Below are positions 58,980 through 64,000 of a stretch of 64,000 bases of DNA, in pieces (the first letter of the stretch is position 1; each line of letters begins with the position of its first letter). Under the pieces are notes generated by a model that worked only from the letters and a program-made list of their open reading frames with translations, was not told the DNA's origin and did not search any database. The DNA is taken from NCBI GenBank assembly GCA_942159475.1, contig OW804102.1, forward strand, positions 30,944,873 through 31,008,872, written 5' to 3'. This stretch comes from Sthenelais limicola (taxonomy: Eukaryota > Annelida > Polychaeta > Phyllodocida > Sigalionidae). The position numbers and the translations under genes are program-made.

Positions 58980-59823
58980 ATTTACTGTATAGTGTAGTTA
59001 GTGAATGTTTATAGGGGTTTTGTACTGGGGACAAGCTCATATATATGTAGGGAAATGAGCGGGGTAGGGTCTAAATTATTGAATGATTACTTTGAATTGG
59101 ACAGAATGAATGCATCCCGATATCTTGCTACCACATAGTAGATATTAAAACAAGGATCCCCCAGGAAGACCTCCTCAGGGAGAGGCTGGCATCCTTTTCT
59201 GAAATTTGATGTAACTGTTTGATTCGGAATAAAAATACAATATATATATATAACGATAACGGTGGACTGGCAGGAATATTATATCTTTATCCTCCATAAT
59301 AATATACATTTTTTTCTCAAAATTCAAAATCTGCTGACGATGTGCACTGCTCGGTGACTCGCGGAGGAATGATGTTCCATCTTCGAGGCGCCCTCTTTCA
59401 TATGAAGGTGACAACGTCGCCTTGGACACTCGAACTCTGGGCGCTTCCGGCTCTTCCGGTCGTCGGCTGTATGCGATGAATACTTTGGTTTCGTCTTTAC
59501 GTTTTTGTCTAATTATGAAATTCCCTTACTTTTCAAATACACTGGTGAGTAAATGAACACTCTTTAGCTCTATTCTTTTCTATGTTCTTACAGAACAATA
59601 CTGGACTAAAACCTGGATGTATTGAAATAAGGGGTAGAACCATTACATTGAACCAGTTAGCCTGTGAATGTAGGCTACGGAAAGACAAAATTGCCTTTGA
59701 TATCAAGGAAATAGATTCATAGTGTGTTTATGGGTTAGATCTTCAGAAAATGTACTATCGTCAGATCTACAGATTTAGAAAATTCTGCTTAATAAGGCTG
59801 GAAAATGGTCAATACTAGGTATA

Positions 59824-60004
59824 GGTGAGTGAGATTGGTTGCTTTACGCCCTTATCAACACATCTAATATGGTTATATCAAGGGCGGGAGAGCTGAGCGG
59901 GAGCCAGTTTATGATCATACCCAGGAAATAGAGATAGAGAAGAAGTGAGAGAGAGTCAAAGTAATAGAGACAGAAAGACACTTTATGGTCTTACTCAGGA
60001 CCTG
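59824..60004. mobile_element. 181-bp insertion with a 13-bp target duplication
   Basis: AATACTAGGTATA occurs at 59811-59823 and again at 60005-60017, exactly bordering 181 bases absent from the other repeat B copies. A 13-bp duplication fits target-primed retrotransposition of a SINE or LINE fragment more than a cut-and-paste element. The insert has a purine-rich middle and no frame. Confidence 0.7.
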
Positions 60005-60101
60005 AATACTAGGTATACATCTGAATATATTTGATATTGTCTTGATTCAAACAATCTGTTTGGTTATGTTGACCTGAATTTTGAACCTCATTTTTGTCTA
60101 A

Positions 60102-60836
60102 AGGCCTAAATCCACTGTCGCCGAAAAACGAGCGATTCTACAAGATTCTACCAATTGTTTAATATCTTTTTAATTGAGCGACAAGCATTAATATGCGGCG
60201 ACTTTGTACATTATTGAAGATTAATTCAAGATGAGCGACAACATGCAAATCGCCATTCCAAATTGGTGTCCACTAGCGATTTATGGAGGGCTACTTTGTA
60301 GTGTTGCCAATCTTTTACAACTTAACTAAAAATATTCCAGTCGCCCAAACAATTCCAACTACTTAGAGATTGAGCGACTTCACAGCTTTCCAGGCTTGTG
60401 ATTGGCTGAAACATATCAAGTCGCCGGAAGGTACTTCTCTAACTGGAATCCACACACAATATGGAGCATATCAAGTGCACTTTGGCGCCCTCCCAACGGG
60501 AGCGACTAGAAGGAAAATGTTTAATCTAGTCGCTCACGCTCATGGACCAGGAAGATCTGTTCGCAGAGGCTCCTGTCCATTTCATGTAACTGTACTGATC
60601 AACTTGAATAAAAATCTTTATATATATATATATATATGTTGTGTCGCCTGTGCAAGTTGCCGAAGTAATTAGAGGTGTCACTAGAAGACGTTTGTATTTT
60701 CGGAATCCACACAGCAGCCAAAGTGAGCGACATGACGGGCAGCATGGAGCGACTGGAAACTTGGGCGACTTGGGTGGAAAACTTGAGTGGCTGATGGGTT
60801 ACTTGGCCCTGAAGTCGCTGTGTGGATTTCCGGTTT
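60102..60836. mobile_element. 735-bp Harbinger-like element dense in GCGAC/GTCGC
   Basis: It interrupts a repeat B copy whose sequence resumes right after it. The left end AGGCCTAAATCCACTGTCGC and the right end read inward (AAACCGGAAATCCAC) share AAATCCAC. Flanks are TAA and TAG, an imperfect TWA target. About 14 copies of GCGAC or GTCGC and repeated GGAATCCACACA lie inside. A TA microsatellite sits near 60620. No transposase frame is seen. Confidence 0.6.
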
Positions 60837-61985
60837 TAGTTTTGGGTTATTTGATAGAATTGTGAGGGCAAGTTGTATATCTTCTGGCGAGTTCAACCGT
60901 GTAGTCTTTAGGGTGTATACCACTTCTTTGCACTTAGTGTGGTGCACTTCTCTGTACCATCTTGCACTCAATGGCACTCTATGACACTTGGTCATCAGTG
61001 GTTGGCAATCGATATAAATAGGTTAGGATGTTTAATATAGATGATGAGAGAGAATAAAGGTTGGGTTGATTTTGTTTATTAGAGAAAAATTCACATGATA
61101 TAATGTTATGTGAATGAACAAGATGAGGTCTGTAATTTCAAGCCTCTTATACCATGATCAAGGGTTGTACACCCTGCAAATGAGTGGGTAAGGCCTACAT
61201 GCTATCATATATTGTCACCGAGATACGACTTTTTTTTAGCCTAATTATAAGAAGGCTCCCTATTGGTTGATGTTACGCCATCACATATGACCTCACAATT
61301 AATTAGAAATTCTATGTATTACAAATTGCCCCTTTATTCAGAAATCCTGTATTTTTAGTCTTCAATATTTGAAAATCGACCCAAGTTCTTGAGGCAAGTG
61401 TAGGCAAGGTAGGTGTGCTCCAAATAAACAGGATTGAAGTAAGCTTGCGAATTTTATAATTATATCTAAACTTCTACTATAATTGCATACTCCGGTCATA
61501 TCTTTATTACCTCCTGTACGCTTGTACTGCATATTGAGTATACATCTTGTTTGTTCTAGTCTGTATATCATAGATTATTATTAAGGGTTCTTGAGGCTAT
61601 TTGAGCGCTATTCAGCAGTAGCGATTTCTGGAACTAATACCTGACTATGGATATGTTAATGTTTTGTCTTTCCAGTTCGCTCATATCATTAAACATGCAT
61701 ACTTGTATATATATGGAGGTGATAATACCAATTTAACAATATCAGGTGTGTTTCTCGACACAATAATCATTAACAATTCAAATTTTGGGGTCAATTTATG
61801 TACCATACCTTTACCCCCACCCCCTTAAACGTCTGTGCCGTCGTTGATCAGCCAATCAGCTATTCGCTTGTCTAGCACTTCGGTATCCAAAATCAATATG
61901 GCGGGTCCTTGGAGCAAAGCGAAGTAAATAAACAGTTTGTTTATCCATTTTATTCTTAAATATGAGATCGTGACTCGTTTTTTTT

Positions 61986-62095
61986 ACCAGGGATATCACT
62001 CAAAGCCTGCAGTTTCTCATGACATCCCTGGTTGAAAGAAAAAGTGTGGGCACCGTATACAGTCCGTCAGATACCAAGCTCGTTACATCCTATCA
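61986..62095 (+). mobile_element. Repeat D copy 3 (left end missing)
   Basis: ACCAGGGATATCAC and CATGACATCCCTGGTTGAAA form the internal inverted pair of repeat D, followed by AGTGTGGGCACCGTATACAG and CGTTACATCCTATCATAA, the right terminus. The left terminus is not recognisable. Confidence 0.55.
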
Positions 62096-63796
62096 TAACA
62101 ATAATTAAGATTAATTGTGAAGGTTGAATGACCAAAAATAATGTGTTACCTAAAAGAGAATTTCAAAAATTGTTAGTCTCACACAATTTAATACTTTTTT
62201 GTCCAATCATAATCCAAAATTAAGTTTTAAATTCACCTATTTTGATTAATAAAATTTTAATTTATAAACATACTGACTGATGACACTAAAATATGTTCCG
62301 TTCTCTTCATTTAGAAGACTTTTCTCTATCGGATACCATCATAAAAGTAACTATAGATATGATGTAACTATAGATATTATATTGGCCCTAAATTAATTTT
62401 TAAAAATAAATAAATGTAAGAGATTATTGGCCTAAAGATGGATGGTTTTCTGCCAATACTAAGCACAAGGCTGAATTATAGTTTTTCACCTATACCGAAA
62501 CATGAAGACAGATTAAATACCAAATCCCCATTTATCCTGCTTATACTGCTTATACTGTAAGGGATTAGTTTTAGCTCATCTAGATAGTTTCTTCCCTGTT
62601 ACCTATATCCTTTTCTCATCTTTGCCTGATGACCTTTTGATCTCTAGAATGTTCAAGGTGGAATAAAAATCGATTAATTACATCAATGGTACTTGATGTA
62701 GACAAAAAGGAATCAAAGGTTATGAATCGGGAAATGGTAGGCAACACTTTGTAAGTGGAGCAGCCATTACAATAATTTCTTACACAATTAGAAAATTATA
62801 ATAATTTGTATGTCATGAATATTTGTATTTGTATGTCGCCATACAATTAGAAAATGATTCACAAGTCGCAAAAATGAGATTTTTCAATATGATTTATTCA
62901 CATGATGAATTTGTGGGAATGTTTTCATTTTGGAGGTTCTTAAGGCTTTTTGCAGCTTTAATATTGTACCGAATTCAAGACAGAGTATTAGATAGATCTA
63001 TGTATTTCTAAGGTCATGTTATAGAGTATAATATGTTGCTACTTTACTAGTAGTAAATGTCCACCCAGAAATATTCACAAACTTTTTTAGCAAAACTGAA
63101 AATATCAAACTTAAAGTATGGAAAACTTATTAGATGTCCTACTGTTTACTATCATTAGAATCAGCTTTATCTCATCTTTTTCAAATATAAGGATATCTCA
63201 ATTAATCGATTTTCTTTGCGACTTATGGCTCATTTTCCTGTACCGCATCACATATTCCAATAAATCCCATATACTGATATATACCCGTTATTCATAATTT
63301 CACAGTCTAATTTGTAGAGCTGTTGATTGTACATTTTCTGAAAATCTGGCCCATAAGATAGGAATAGTTTGGCGATCTGGTGGCGTAGCCTGGTGGGCCA
63401 CATATCCACCAAACACCTGTACATACAGCTGGTGTTATCTGTAAACACCAGGGGGACACTACAATCAAGTCTAATGGGATATGGGGGTAACACACTGAGG
63501 GTCCTACAATTAACCTAATGCGAGACATTCTGGGAGTCATTCTTGTATGAGGCTCCAATACTATGGAACAGACTGGCCCAAGGGCAGCAAATATTGGACA
63601 CAAAAGAGTTCTAACAATGTTTTAGATGTTGTATGGTACAATAGATTGCCAACCATCTTAACGCGGCCTGTAATGCCGAAAATTATAGTAAAGTTGTGGA
63701 AAATAAAGAAAATGTGGAAATAAAGTTTCTTTTATAATAGCACTGCACATAAAGCCAGATCGTACACGGTATAATACGGGAGTAATGATTAATAGG

Positions 63797-64000
63797 ACTA
63801 TGGGTCAGATCTTCAGAAAATGTACAATATGCAGATCTACACATTTAGGAAACTTTGCTAAATTAGACTGAAAAACGGTCAATACTAGATATATATCTGA
63901 GTATATTTGACATTGCTTTGATTCAAGCAATCTGTTTGGTTATGTTGAACTAAATTGTTAACCTCATTTTTGTCTTAAATTTGGATTATTTGAGAAGATT
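63797..64000 (+). mobile_element. Repeat B copy cut by the window end
   Basis: From TATGGGTCAGATCTTCAG the sequence follows the copy at 13983 through TTGGTTATGTTGAACT and CTCATTTTTGTCTTAAAT to the last base. It also documents the uninterrupted state of the site where the 60102 element inserted. Confidence 0.7.

Larger units (their letters stand above)
59729..60900 (+). mobile_element. Repeat B copy split by two insertions
   Basis: Repeat B blocks appear in the order of the intact copy at 13983: TATGGGTTAGATCTTCAG (59729), AATGGTCAATACTAGGTATA, then after a gap CATCTGAATATATTTGA and TTTGGTTATGTTGACC, and after a second gap TTTTGGGTTATTTGATAG and GGCAAGTTGTATATCTTCTG. The gaps are the elements at 59824-60004 and 60102-60836. 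Confidence 0.7.
58980..64000. other. Gene-free right end of the window
   Basis: No exon recognised. Dominated by repeat B copies with nested insertions (59729-60900), repeat D (61986-62095) and a window-truncated repeat B (63797-64000). CACTTCTT and CCAAT-like words occur but form no coherent promoter. Confidence 0.5.

Overview
This 64 kb window looks like nuclear DNA of an invertebrate animal. It is AT-rich, its genes have spliced exons with GT-AG borders, and it carries many small mobile elements with terminal inverted repeats plus a non-LTR retrotransposon. Nothing bacterial, organellar or viral was recognised. The species cannot be named from the sequence; a marine invertebrate (lophotrochozoan, or non-vertebrate deuterostome) is a guess from the gene families.

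Layout. From 1 to about 10.2 kb no gene is seen, only repeats. At 10.2-11.9 kb a two-exon plus-strand gene encodes an ETS-domain transcription factor (at least 422 aa). From 11.9 to 19.0 kb there are again only repeats. At 19.0-20.8 kb (minus) lies a single-exon gene for a 589 aa type II membrane protein with an SGNH/PC-esterase-like C-terminal domain (NXPE-like). At 24.2-35.8 kb (plus) a nine-exon gene can be joined in phase into a LARGE/B4GAT1-like family 49 glycosyltransferase of about 370 aa. At 41.0-45.7 kb (minus) a four-exon gene encodes a 745 aa type II membrane protein resembling STELLO/DUF288 putative glycosyltransferases. At 47.4-48.9 kb (minus) lies a second single-exon NXPE-like gene (525 aa). 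At 57.6-58.9 kb sits a 5'-truncated non-LTR retrotransposon with an intact reverse-transcriptase reading frame.

Four neighbouring genes (two NXPE-like, one GT49, one STELLO-like) are all predicted single-pass type II membrane proteins with lumenal domains related to glycan-modifying enzymes. They may form a neighbourhood of secretory-pathway functions; joint action is inferred only from location and family.

The rest is repeat biology. There are at least four families of TIR/foldback elements with several copies each, and a PIF/Harbinger-like MITE with a TTA target duplication. A recurring element architecture has termini containing TCCACT and an interior packed with one short word in both orientations, the word differing between elements. 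One site is a three-layer nested insertion. Hammerhead-ribozyme-like segments occur in four places, in the form seen in Penelope-like element tails. The second intron of the glycosyltransferase gene holds a run of long hairpins and a tandem array of palindromes.
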